Shown in pieces: positions 50,616 to 60,378 of a stretch of 64,000 nucleotides of DNA. A program made the position numbers and the translations under genes. The notes under the pieces are model-generated. The model was given only the letters and a program-made list of their open reading frames with translations. It was not told the DNA's origin and did not search any database. Source of the DNA: Phoma sp. XZ068 (taxonomy: Eukaryota; Ascomycota; Dothideomycetes; Pleosporales; Didymellaceae); assembly GCA_004835665.1 (NCBI GenBank), contig RBKR01000010.1, positions 1,178,001 to 1,242,000 of the forward strand. Reading direction: 5' to 3'. The stretch's first letter is position 1; the number at the start of each line of letters is the position of its first letter.

Positions 50616-50708
50616 GCGGTGTCGGCGGTGTCGGCGGTGTACGCGGTGTACGCGGTGTACGCGGTGTACGCGGTGCAGGCGGTGTAGGTGGTGCACGCGG
50701 TGCAGCGA
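50616..50708. repeat. 9-bp minisatellite (cggtgtacg)
   Basis: About ten imperfect copies of a nonamer, first cggtgtcgg variants and then cggtgtacg. It lies 37 bases upstream of the presumed start codon of the JmjC-like gene, that is in its promoter or 5' UTR. Confidence 0.85.
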
Positions 50709-50908
50709 GGAATTTATAAATTTATAAGGAGGGGTATGTGTATGTATCCAATCTAGTGGCACTAGGTATGCAGTTACAAGGCGCAGCCAAGTGACCTGAA
50801 ACGGAAGCAAGGGTCCGGATCTAATTATACGACTTATTGGCAGACGGTAAGACGCGATCAGAGCTATTTCTCGAGATCACGGCAGACTGCGAGGATGGTG
50901 TATTATTT

Positions 50909-51832
50909 TCAGTCAGCCCAAGGTGCCCTACAGTAAATGCACGTAGGTGTCTTCGACTCTTCAAACCGCTTCCGCCACCCGTCAAAACATCCCGAATGGA
51001 CATTTTGTCCACAACCTTGCACCAGACTGTTCCATCGCTCCCGTTGTAAGCATTACAACAGATCTTACATTCCTCCTCAAGAGCCCTCCGTTCAACGTTG
51101 TATAAGAGCGCCGCGTTGCTACCATTTCCTTCATGCAGTTTACCGGTATCACGCCTTAGAGCGGCTGTTGCTGCCCTCCTATTGTCAGGTGTATTCTCGT
51201 CGTCTGTACCTGCAAGCAATTGTTCGCGTAAGGACCGAAAGTGAGGCGTTGAGGCTGCAGTCTGTTCACCGGAAACTTGCGAAACTCGTGATCCATGTCC
51301 AATACCTGCTGTGCTAATCACACTTCCTGGTATCAGCGGGCCGGGTCGATTCAGATCATGTTGCCTCCTTTGCGTGCGCAGTCTTCTGCTTGTTTGAAAT
51401 AGCGCTCGATCCGAGAGCAAAGCTTCGTATCGCCCCCTCCCGCCGGTCCCAGGGTCATCTTGGTTCATGCTGTATAGAAGATGCTTGATTAGATATATCA
51501 GGCTTTGCAGATTGTAAGCGCTATGTGAAGTCTGATAGCAGGTGACCTTACAGAGCCTCCTTTTTCGACAGCGATAGTTCTATGAACCTCTCATTGTCAG
51601 CCCAATATCGCTGTCCGTGTTGTTGATAGAAGGTTTTAGATATGTCTTCCAAAATTTCCCCATGAGTCTCCCAAGTGTACGGTAGACTGGCACTGAGGCT
51701 TGTGAAGCTTATAGATTCTTCGCCAAACTGCTTCAGATGCGCGCACAGTACTTTCCACCGCTTCAAGCTTAGATCTTTGTATCGTAACTCCCGACGCAAT
51801 CGAGGAGTGTCTAGAAGGACTCCGTAAACCAT
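50909..51832 (-). pseudogene. RING-finger protein gene with a one-base deletion
   Basis: Exon 51832-51552 continues in phase, through an intron with a GTAAGG donor and a CAG acceptor, into an exon starting at 51469. The frame then reads ALEEECKICCNAYNGSDGTVWC, the first half of a RING. At about 51016-51018 one base appears to be missing. In the next frame the second half continues as CGQNVHSGCFDGW and TCIYCRAPWAD, ending at 50909. Without correction the protein reads on to 50821 in the wrong frame and has an incomplete finger. A sequencing error would look the same. The N-terminal ~180 residues are unassigned. Confidence 0.6.
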
Positions 51833-52171
51833 CGTATCGTTGGTGGGTAGAATGTAACTTGATAGAGATTACGAGAATTTGAGGGGCAAAAGGTGTAGAG
51901 TAAAGCAAATGAGGAAGAAACGGTTTGTGAGCAGCACCGGGCTCGGTGCAGCATAAGCTATTAGTTTATATAAAGACTTAGTTTATATAAGCTATTAGTT
52001 TATATAAAGACTTAGTTAGTTTATATTAATCTTATGATTTTTTCCTAGTTTGTAATTAGATTTTTACTAACCCCTATTAGTGTACGATTGGGTCGTGATG
52101 TTATAATTGTCGGTATTGAGGAACAGTCTAGTTAACGGTTCTCTCTATTGAAAATAATCGATTACACTGTA
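51833..52171. other. AT-rich spacer with a 34-bp tandem repeat
   Basis: From about 51957 to 52024 a 34-bp AT-rich unit (ttagtttatataaagactta and flanks) is present twice. No coding potential. Confidence 0.6.
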
Positions 52172-53274
52172 TTATGGGTAGCAATCTAATAGGTTGACAG
52201 GATACTCCCCATCTCCCTCAACGTTTCCGCAGGGCGTGTTCCATGCAATTTCGAATGCGTCAGATTGATTATAGGTAGACTTCGCATTCGGAGCGCACGC
52301 GGCGTCTACTGTATAATACGAAACTACCATGGAAGGCGCAGTTTCCCAGTCGCAGATAGAGGTGTTGGTCTCCCTAAGTGGCTCAGTGTTGTAGTCAGTG
52401 GCTGGACCTCTATCTTCCTGATCTATGTTAGAGTCTGTTATGTGTATACAATGCTGGGACGAACCCAAAAACTGGTTGATCTGTTTCTTGCGTCCTGGCT
52501 CGTCCTTTTCTTCTGATCGTTTGCATACAGCCTGCTTATGTTCGCAGAATCTCCCAATGTATATCCGTCCCTGATTCGGTTTGGTCCTCGCGGCAATCGA
52601 CGACGCCCTCCATCAGCTGACTGTGAATCTTGATACGTGGTCCTGGTATAGTTCATATGCCGATGAGTCAAGAGCTCTGGTTTTACAGAACTATATCCTG
52701 TACTAATAACGTCGTAGCTGATTTTAACGGCAGCACAGTTCATAAAAGCCTCATGTTCGCGATTTAGCCAGATCCACCCAAATAAAGCCTTCCCTTCGGG
52801 CATTCTAGTAGGAACATTAAAATAGAAGGTTTGTGCCTTGGGAGAGCCCCCTAACGCTCGATGTGGACAATTACCATTGTAGGAAGCGGCAACCTTCCAG
52901 GTTGTGCCGCGGTCTGTTGAGAAGCCTACCTGGCAGGATCCACCATGTGTCGAACCAGGTGCGCCTCGGGTGTACGTGTAATCCGAAAGCTGGAAATATG
53001 CGTTTTGACCAGGCTTCCATATAATTTGCGCATCCTCTGCATCAAAAAGATCCAGGTGTCCACGGCAAATGCCTGGACTAGGAAGTGTAGGTTGGCCGTT
53101 ACTGTCACAGCAGCCAAGTGGAAAGTTTAGCTCCGGATCAACCTTAGTAGAAGCAGGATTCGACTTTTTTATTGCACCTAGAGGGCCAGGATACCACAAA
53201 GACATGTGCGCCTGGACTATACCAGTGAGAAAGAGCAAAAAGATTACTCCCAGCAGAGTTATGTTCCTTAACAC
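52172..53274 (-). CDS. AA11-like lytic polysaccharide monooxygenase
   Basis: The frame 53274-52438 starts with a 22-residue signal peptide (MLRNITLLGVIFLLFLTG, then IVQA). Cleavage would expose His23 (HMSLWYPGPLG), the N-terminal residue of the copper-binding histidine brace in these enzymes. GSTHGGSCQVGFS offers the second His, and HEAFMNCAAVKI the axial Phe/Tyr region. Paired cysteines fit a secreted protein. A cysteine-containing C-terminal part (DWETAPSMVVSYY to NLLDCYP, ending at 52172) is in another frame and is probably joined by an intron I could not define. Enzymes of this class oxidatively cleave polysaccharides such as chitin. The family assignment rests on motifs only. Confidence 0.65.
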
Positions 53275-53519
53275 AGGCAGGAGGGGTTAATATCTAGACA
53301 AACTCTCCATAAGAGGTCACGATGCGCGCGTTGACTCATATACCTAGAAGATACCCAAAATGCCCCCAATTTAAACAGGCATATTTAAGACATTAGGACG
53401 TTTAGGCAACAATCAGCTATTATGACTAAATGTACTACTGATTCCAAGCCGCACGTGTGCTAGCTACATTCTAAGTCTTTACCATGATGATACATTGCAT
53501 AATCGGCTTCCGGTTTACA

Positions 53520-53721
53520 TATTGCACGCCATTGGCCAAGGGCAGTAGTTCGCTTAGCACTCCACGTGATGTCTTCATAAAAGACTCAGAGAATGGTGCC
53601 ATCTCTTGAAGACAGACACGACACATTGTCGTACACAAAAATACAATCACAAAAACCATCTTAATTTTGTGCCTCATATCCCAATCATTTTCACTGTTCA
53701 GTTAACACCTACAGTGCGACA
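53520..53721 (+). repeat. Left LTR of the copia element
   Basis: 202 bp, about 98% identical to the right copy. Confidence 0.9.
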
Positions 53722-54303
53722 GTTATGAGCCCGGAGACTCTTCCAATGCTATTGAGCAAAAACTCAACTCTTTTAAGATCCTCTTCCTCTTCAATCGTCT
53801 CTATTATGATGAGCTCTCTTTAACTCGAACACCTCGGGGAATGATCAACTCGACCGTCTCCACGGAGACTGTTTAACCCAAGTTCTCCTCAGAGGAACCA
53901 ACATGAAATTAAAGCAATGAAATGGACCTAAAAGACTCCTAAAACACCTAAGCTTCAGAATTGTCTTCATTAAGTAGAAGCTGACCTACCACAGACGGCG
54001 GAACAATCAATTCGGACCGATCGATCCTCAACATCCGATGATGCCATGTACAGAACGCGTCAGCAACCGTATCCAGCCATACGGATGCTTCGGATCCAAT
54101 CCTCTTTGCCTCATCCTTTTCTCAGCATCTTGTATACTCGAAACGTGGCTTTCCGAGAGCCCCGACCAAGACCAGACAGATGGCCAACATGATTCTGAGA
54201 GCACTAGGTCGAAAGGATAGAGCCCATCCCCCTCCTTGCTAAGGGAAAAATCCAAATCCAATCAAAAATCATCACCTCCGTCAACGGCAACAGACGTCTA
54301 CGT

Positions 54304-57300
54304 ATGAACATCGAAAGATGCTTCAAGAAGCTGGGCATCGCTTTACCAAACGTCTGGCCCAAAAGAGCTTCAAATCAACCCAACAGTAAATCGAACAATC
54401 AAGTGGCTTCGAACACTACCCAGTCACAAATATCGAAAGCGGCATACAGTACCGTCCGATTTGCTTTCAACACTGCAACATCAAACGAGTTCGATGGCTA
54501 TTTCCGACTCGATAACTGTGCAGACACCCATGTCTGTAACGACCTATCACGGTTCATAAATTACAACCCGTTGTACAACGAAACCATCCAATTTGGCGAC
54601 TCCGAAACCTATGTTGCAGGCACTGGTGAGGTCGCAGTCCATATCCGCACTCCGTCAGGTCCAAACCTATTGCACCTGCACAACGTCGCATATGTCCCTG
54701 GATTCCACTGGAACCTGATCAATGCACATGCTCTTGAGCAACAGGGCCTATTCTTCAATACTAGAACATGCTGGATGGAGTACTCGGATGGATCGAACGC
54801 CTTTAAACTGACAAAACATGGCGCATTCCGTGTTGTCGAACCACATATCAAGGATGCGATTATAAATGCCGAAACACAAGGGTCTGCAGAACGGTCCTTT
54901 GCCATGGCCACCAAGGCACGTAAACCTCCAGTTGCAATAGCTTCGATGGATATTTGGCATGCAAGACTAGGCCATATCCGAAAAGAAGCCCTGGAACACA
55001 TGCCAGAAGCAGTCGAAGGTGTAGCTCTTGATACCCGCGACTTCCAACGCAATACGGAACTCTGCGAACAATGCCAATTGGCGCAAGCACACAATACAAT
55101 ATCACACATACCGATTTGGAAAGGAACCTATCCGTTCGAGAAGGTTCACTTCGATCTGATCGACATGGAGGAAGCATTCAATGCTGACTCATGGGTGGCT
55201 CATTTCTATTGCAGCTACTGCGGCTACCAGATCTCCTTTAACCTTCCGACCAAATCTCAAGAGATTCTCATCTCAATTACACAAGAGTTCTTTACCATGA
55301 CCAACGATAACTGGGGCTTTACTACCCGATACATCCAATCTGACGGCGAAAAAGGGCTTGGAGAGGCCTGGAAAGCTCTGGTCGCAAAAAGAGGGATCAC
55401 TCACAACCCATCTCCACCTGACACTCCAGATCAGAACAGCTCTGCCGAACGTTCTGGGGGGGTGATCATGACCATCGCCCGCAAGCTTCGGATACAGGGT
55501 AACCTCCCTCAGAAGCTCTGGCCTTACATCGTTGCTCACGCCACCCGACTTCTCAATCGCATTCCAATTCAACGAAAACAATGGCAAACACCATACGAAA
55601 TGGTTCACAGTCGCAAACCGAACCTATCTCAATTCAGAACCATTGGTTCGCTCTCCTACGTCTTAATCAAGAACAAGAAATACCGTCCCAGGAAAGCGAA
55701 GCTACAAGAGAAGGCAATCAAGGGTTGGCTCGTCGGCTTAGAAGCCACAAACATCTACAAGGTCTGGATTCCCCACCTTAACCGCGTGGTTATATCCAGG
55801 GATGTGCAGATCGACGAAAAGGTCAAGTACAACCCAGATTTTGACACAACAGTCCCAGAGTCAAGACAAGCTCTTTCGATCATCATAAATGAGATCGACC
55901 TCGATGAGGAAGACATAGACCCACTGCTGATTATGGAGGACGCAACACAGCAGAACACTGAAACGCTTCATCTACCTCTCCCAACACCTGAGGGCTCACT
56001 ACAGCCAACAGGAACAGCTGAGGCTCGGACACAAGCATCAGTTGCTCAACCTCCTCCAAGTCCAGTGTCTATCACAAGAACCGAAAGAGGCACAGAAGCT
56101 TTAGCACTCGAGAATCTTCGATCATCATCTGGCAGAGCTATCAAAATCTCGAAGAGAGGACACGATGCAATCGACACATTCAACCTGACTCTCACACCCG
56201 ACCGGGTCCACAAGAGAGCTCGACTGCAGGCTCACGCGTTACGCCTCGAACGAGCGAAGGTCGGAGAACAGGTTGCACATGCGTTCGCACAAGCAAGAAC
56301 CATGAAAACGCATCGAAAGGATCTACCGCCACCTCCTGAATCCTGGTATCAGCTTAAACGGCATCCAGAAAGGGAAGGATTTAAAAAGGCAGCAGATCGA
56401 GAAATCAAATCACTCGAAGAAAAGGGAGCGTTCGAGCTTGTAGATCATCCTGTAGACAAGCAGGTCCTACCACTCAAATGGGTCTTTACGTACAAGTTCG
56501 ACCAAGGAGGATACCTAGACAAGCACAAGGCACGAATCTGTGCACGAGGTGATCTTCAACACCACACGGGCGAAGACATTTATGCGGCCACCGGCGCCTA
56601 TCGAAGCTTCCGCATACTTATGGCCATTGTCTGTGCCTATGGGCTTATCTGTCACCAAATCGACTTCAAGAACGCGTTTATCAATGCCGACATGGACGAA
56701 GAGATCTACACAACATGCCCACCAGGGTACGGTCGACCAGGAAAGGTGTGGAGATTGCTCAAGGCACTGTACGGTCTGCGCAAGTCGCCAAAGCTCTGGT
56801 ACAATGAACTTGTATCGTTTCTACAACGACTCGGTTTTCAATCATGTCCAGAAGAACCATGCATTATGGTCAACAAAGAAACCAAGCTGGTTCTCTTTCT
56901 CTTCGTGGACGACATGCTCATCATTGCACCACAAAACAAGCACCAACAATTGCAGCAATTCAAAGAAGCCGTACAAAACAAGTACGACATCAAGGATCTC
57001 GGAGAAGCATCATCTTTCCTTAACATCCGAATCCGAAGAGACCTCAAAGCAAAAAAGCTCTGGATCTGCCAGGACGGTTACATCGACAAAATCTGCGTCA
57101 AGTTCGGGATTGATGAGACGAAGCCGATTGCAACACCTCTGCCTTCGTCATACCACCCCTTACCTTATGAAGGACAGGCCACTAACCAACAGACCATGGA
57201 GATGCAAGAAAAGGTAGGATCAATTCTCTATCCGGCAGTCGTCACAAGGCCAGATATCTCCTTTGCAGCCAGCCAGTTAGGTCAGTTCACACTAAACCCA

Positions 57301-57972
57301 TCGCCAGAGCACCTGCGGTATGCAAATCGAGTACTCTCCTATCTACAGACCACAAAGTACTATGCCATCGAGTTCTCAGACCCTGCGGCCAACAACGCCC
57401 TGGATGTAGAGAAAGATGATGAAGTGCTGTTGGTGTCGAGCGATGCGTCGTTCGCGGATGATACAGAGACTCGAAAATCCACGCAGGGTTACCTGATGAG
57501 GTTGTTTAATGGACCGATCATGTGGCAGTCCTCCAAACAGAAGACTGTAACCACGTCAACAACTGAAGCTGAGCTTTTATCGCTGTCTCATACAGCGAGG
57601 GAGACAATTGCCCTATATCGGCTATTCGCCAACATTGAATTTGACCCAGAACACCTGCCCAGCATACTCTGTGATAATCAACAAACGGTAGGCCTGATCC
57701 AGAAGGAACGACCACAACTGACGTCAAAACTTAAACATGTCGACATACACAATCTCTGGCTTAGACAGATCCATCAAGAAGGCAAAATAAAGGTACAGTG
57801 GGTACCAACAACTAGCATGCCGGCGGATGGTTTTACCAAACCACTCTCAACAGAAAAGCACTCGCAATTCATGAAGCAATTGGATCTGGTTGACATATCA
57901 GCACAGGTAAATCCTGGTTGCGTGGATATGGAATACAGCACAGATATCCAGACTTCATCTGATACGGAGTGA
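54304..57972 (+). CDS. Copia-type Pol polyprotein
   Basis: A 1222-codon uninterrupted frame. In order it has an aspartic protease (LDNCADTHVCND near residue 71), an integrase zinc-binding region (WHARLGHIRKEAL with CEQCQLAQAH), and an integrase core (VHFDLIDM, IQSDGEKG and NSSAERSG). A variable linker follows, then a copia reverse transcriptase with LFLFVDDMLIIA (catalytic Asp pair near residue 870). RNase H closes it (VSSDASFADDTETRKS and STTEAELLSLS). This is the copia order, integrase before reverse transcriptase. The gag part normally fused upstream is absent, so the copy is probably unable to move alone although its pol frame is intact. Confidence 0.92.
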   Translation: MNIERCFKKLGIALPNVWPKRASNQPNSKSNNQVASNTTQSQISKAAYSTVRFAFNTATSNEFDGYFRLDNCADTHVCNDLSRFINYNPLYNETIQFGDSETYVAGTGEVAVHIRTPSGPNLLHLHNVAYVPGFHWNLINAHALEQQGLFFNTRTCWMEYSDGSNAFKLTKHGAFRVVEPHIKDAIINAETQGSAERSFAMATKARKPPVAIASMDIWHARLGHIRKEALEHMPEAVEGVALDTRDFQRNTELCEQCQLAQAHNTISHIPIWKGTYPFEKVHFDLIDMEEAFNADSWVAHFYCSYCGYQISFNLPTKSQEILISITQEFFTMTNDNWGFTTRYIQSDGEKGLGEAWKALVAKRGITHNPSPPDTPDQNSSAERSGGVIMTIARKLRIQGNLPQKLWPYIVAHATRLLNRIPIQRKQWQTPYEMVHSRKPNLSQFRTIGSLSYVLIKNKKYRPRKAKLQEKAIKGWLVGLEATNIYKVWIPHLNRVVISRDVQIDEKVKYNPDFDTTVPESRQALSIIINEIDLDEEDIDPLLIMEDATQQNTETLHLPLPTPEGSLQPTGTAEARTQASVAQPPPSPVSITRTERGTEALALENLRSSSGRAIKISKRGHDAIDTFNLTLTPDRVHKRARLQAHALRLERAKVGEQVAHAFAQARTMKTHRKDLPPPPESWYQLKRHPEREGFKKAADREIKSLEEKGAFELVDHPVDKQVLPLKWVFTYKFDQGGYLDKHKARICARGDLQHHTGEDIYAATGAYRSFRILMAIVCAYGLICHQIDFKNAFINADMDEEIYTTCPPGYGRPGKVWRLLKALYGLRKSPKLWYNELVSFLQRLGFQSCPEEPCIMVNKETKLVLFLFVDDMLIIAPQNKHQQLQQFKEAVQNKYDIKDLGEASSFLNIRIRRDLKAKKLWICQDGYIDKICVKFGIDETKPIATPLPSSYHPLPYEGQATNQQTMEMQEKVGSILYPAVVTRPDISFAASQLGQFTLNPSPEHLRYANRVLSYLQTTKYYAIEFSDPAANNALDVEKDDEVLLVSSDASFADDTETRKSTQGYLMRLFNGPIMWQSSKQKTVTTSTTEAELLSLSHTARETIALYRLFANIEFDPEHLPSILCDNQQTVGLIQKERPQLTSKLKHVDIHNLWLRQIHQEGKIKVQWVPTTSMPADGFTKPLSTEKHSQFMKQLDLVDISAQVNPGCVDMEYSTDIQTSSDTE

Positions 57973-57986
57973 AATCTGGGGGGGTG

Positions 57987-58188
57987 TGTCGCACGCCATT
58001 GGCCAAGGGCAGTAGTTCGCTTAGCACTCCACGTGATGTCTTCATAAAAGACTCAGAGAATGGTGCCATCTCTTGAAGACAGACACGACACATTGTCGTA
58101 CACAAAAAGACAATCACAAAAACCATCTTAATTTTGTGCCTCATATCCCAATCATTTTCACTGTTCAGTTAACACCTACAGTGCGACA
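57987..58188 (+). repeat. Right LTR of the copia element
   Basis: 202 bp, bounded by tgtcgc and gcgaca, a short inverted terminus typical of LTRs. Confidence 0.92.
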
Positions 58189-58557
58189 CTAGCTTTCACC
58201 CTATGGTAGGCGTAAGCATGTTTAGAATTCACTAATTAATGGATTTATTTTGGGTTATAGCCCCGGTGGTTTTGATGCATAGGAATTGACTGCCCTTATC
58301 TTACGATGATGATTGAAGAGGTGACATTCAGTAACACGGAACTGTTTGGTAGAATGTTGGAATCTATGTGCGTCGGTGACCACATTCCCTACAATTCAAT
58401 ATTGCATTCATTCCGCGTACGTCATTCTTTGCTAATTTATGATTCTTAAATCCCGATGAAACACACAAAGCTATTTCAACTCCGTTCATATTTAATTGTG
58501 CCCAGCAAACAGTCCTTGCTCACTATCTTCTTACATCTCTGATCCATCAACATCGCG
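58189..58557. other. Spacer, promoter side of the BTB gene
   Basis: AT-rich, no frame of note. Confidence 0.4.
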
Positions 58558-59319
58558 ATGCAAATCACGATCAAAACTTCGCAAGAATCCTTTGTTACAG
58601 ACCCTGAACGATGGCTGGGTCAGAGTCTATATTTTGAGAATCTATTCTCCGGGAAGTGGGGCGACAAACAGGAGGACGGCTCCTACTTTATCGAAACTGA
58701 CGCCCACATCTTCAAACATATCCTTCAGTATCTCCGTACCGGAGTTCTTCCAGTTTTCTACAATGAGAGAGCAGGGCACGATTTCCCACTGTACCAAGCA
58801 CTACTAGGTGAAGCGATGTATTTCGCCATTGGTAGGCTAGAAAAGTGGTTACGCGAGCGAAAATACCTGGACACTATCAAAATTCATCATTTAGCTACCG
58901 AGACTCAAGATCGAAAATCTTATCGGAAACACACAACGAATGATACCAACGGTCGCACATTTATGCTCGAGGATCGCTTTATCGAGATTACAACAAGCAG
59001 CAACATGGAGACCACGATGGTTCCCATAACACAACAGACGAACGCATTCTATTGCCCAGGTGCAAAGCATGGTGAAAGTAGTGAAGAGTATTGTAGGAGC
59101 TGCATTGGACGGGCAAGGGACGATGGAACCGAGCAGTATGGCGGGTGGAGAAAGAAGGACCAGCTAAAGTGGTGTATCGTGCGAAAAGAAGTCGTTTTTG
59201 ACCACGATCTTTGCGTGAATGCCTTTTTGGGGGAACAGTCAGTGGGTAGTGCGGCAAAGCAAGCAGTCCTGGCTGAGGAAGCTGGAACACAGTTGAATCA
59301 GGGTCATTTGGGACTCTGA
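58558..59319 (+). CDS. BTB/POZ (KCTD T1-like) protein
   Basis: A 253-residue single-exon frame. Its N-terminal ~95 residues match the fungal T1-type BTB fold: SLYFENLFSGKWGD, then FIETDAHIFKHILQYLRTGVLP, then YQALLGEAMYFAIGRLEKWL. The C-terminal part has a few Cys/His residues (YCPGAKHGESSEEYCRSC and WCIVRKEVVFDHDLC) that could bind zinc but fit no family that I know. BTB proteins of this sort oligomerise and often recruit cullin-3 ubiquitin ligases. The frame is intact. The ATG at 58558 lies directly ahead of the domain, as is usual. Confidence 0.8.
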   Translation: MQITIKTSQESFVTDPERWLGQSLYFENLFSGKWGDKQEDGSYFIETDAHIFKHILQYLRTGVLPVFYNERAGHDFPLYQALLGEAMYFAIGRLEKWLRERKYLDTIKIHHLATETQDRKSYRKHTTNDTNGRTFMLEDRFIEITTSSNMETTMVPITQQTNAFYCPGAKHGESSEEYCRSCIGRARDDGTEQYGGWRKKDQLKWCIVRKEVVFDHDLCVNAFLGEQSVGSAAKQAVLAEEAGTQLNQGHLGL

Positions 59320-60028
59320 CCATGAGCCAGTCAAGCTCGAAATGGTCGGTGTGCCACCTTGCGAGATGAGTCAGATATTGCTTGGGCTTGACGCCTATGC
59401 CGCATGGGATGCATATCCATGATCAATAGTCCGCTAAGCAATAGATCAAGTCCATGGTTACGCGTCTATAATGAAGAGATGTTCTCATCCCTTTTTTTCA
59501 GTCGAGGCAACACTGCAGGCTAAGAGGCATCGGAAGGTGCTGTACACCGGCAGGAAAAGAAGTGGCTGGTTGCAATGATTCCCCATCTTGTCTCTATCGT
59601 GGGCTATTGAGCCATTGTGTAGGGATTCTGCTGCAAGCAGCAACGAGGGTTACAGAGAACGTCTTGGCGAAGGTTCAATGCTATCGCGGTCGCGATTGTA
59701 GCTGCATCTTGGTAGACGGACTCCAGCGTGCAAAGCCTGTGCTGGAGCGAGGCACGGTGCAGTCTAGCGCAAGCGAGCGAATCAGCTGCCGAGAATCTGG
59801 AACGAGGGCCGGGTTGAAATGGCCATGTTGCTCTAGGGCTGATCCCAAGTAGGGCCCTGGGATAGGGCTGATCCCAAGTAGGGCCCTGGGATAGGTTCCT
59901 CAGTTGTTTAGGGCAGCTCAGCTGTTTAGAGTACCTTAGTCGTTAAAACTACTCTATCTTGTGTTCTCTACCTTTTTAGCTCTTCTTTTTAACCTATAGG
60001 AATACAGTTTAGGGTCAAGGTACTACAA
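59320..60028. other. Spacer with a 29-bp tandem duplication
   Basis: Contains two perfect copies of a 29-bp unit (agggctgatcccaagtaggg followed by ccctgggat) at about 59835-59892, then AT-rich sequence. A short frame at 59562-59852 is unassigned. The stretch at about 59750-59825 resembles the complement of 42920-42990. Confidence 0.5.
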
Positions 60029-60049
60029 TAGGGTTAGGGTTAGGGTTAC
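60029..60049 (+). repeat. Interstitial telomeric repeat (TTAGGG)3
   Basis: The sequence tagggttagggttagggtta is three units of the fungal telomere repeat, preceded at 60009-60014 by a stray tttagggt. On the + strand the G-rich form points to the right, yet at least 3.9 kb of further sequence follow. It therefore marks a former chromosome end or a telomere-targeted insertion. Confidence 0.85.
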
Positions 60050-60378
60050 AAGACCTCTATTCTACATAATATTTAGCATTTGCTGTTCCTTACTTACCAT
60101 TAAACTAGAACCTCTGTCTGGCTTGTTTCTTTCTTTAAACTAATTATCTACTATATTTCTACTTAACTCTTCTTTATTTAAACTCATTTACCAATTACTT
60201 ACTAATTTCTATTCTCTACTATATCTATACCACCTTGTCTTCCTTCCTTTTCTATCTTTAGGAAATGCGTCTCATACATCTTTTATAATGGCACTGCAAC
60301 GCTCAATCCATATACTATCGTAGCTACGGAACACCGTCCAACAAACCCTACTACGTCATTGCGTAAGCTCATCAATTC
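60050..60378. other. Pyrimidine/AT-rich subtelomere-like spacer
   Basis: Runs of ctttcttt, ttactta and similar words to about 60260, with no coding potential. Confidence 0.5.

Larger units (their letters stand above)
53520..58188 (+). mobile_element. Ty1/copia LTR retrotransposon
   Basis: Direct repeats of 202 bp (53520-53721 and 57987-58188) differ at only about three positions, so the insertion is young. The right LTR begins TG and ends CA. The left one begins TA, with a G-to-A and a C-to-T change in its first four bases. A G-run polypurine tract ends just before the right LTR. The flanking pentamers (ttaca left, ctagc right) are not duplicated, so recombination or decay may have removed the target duplication. 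Between the left LTR and the pol frame only about 580 bases remain, without a recognisable gag. Confidence 0.9.
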
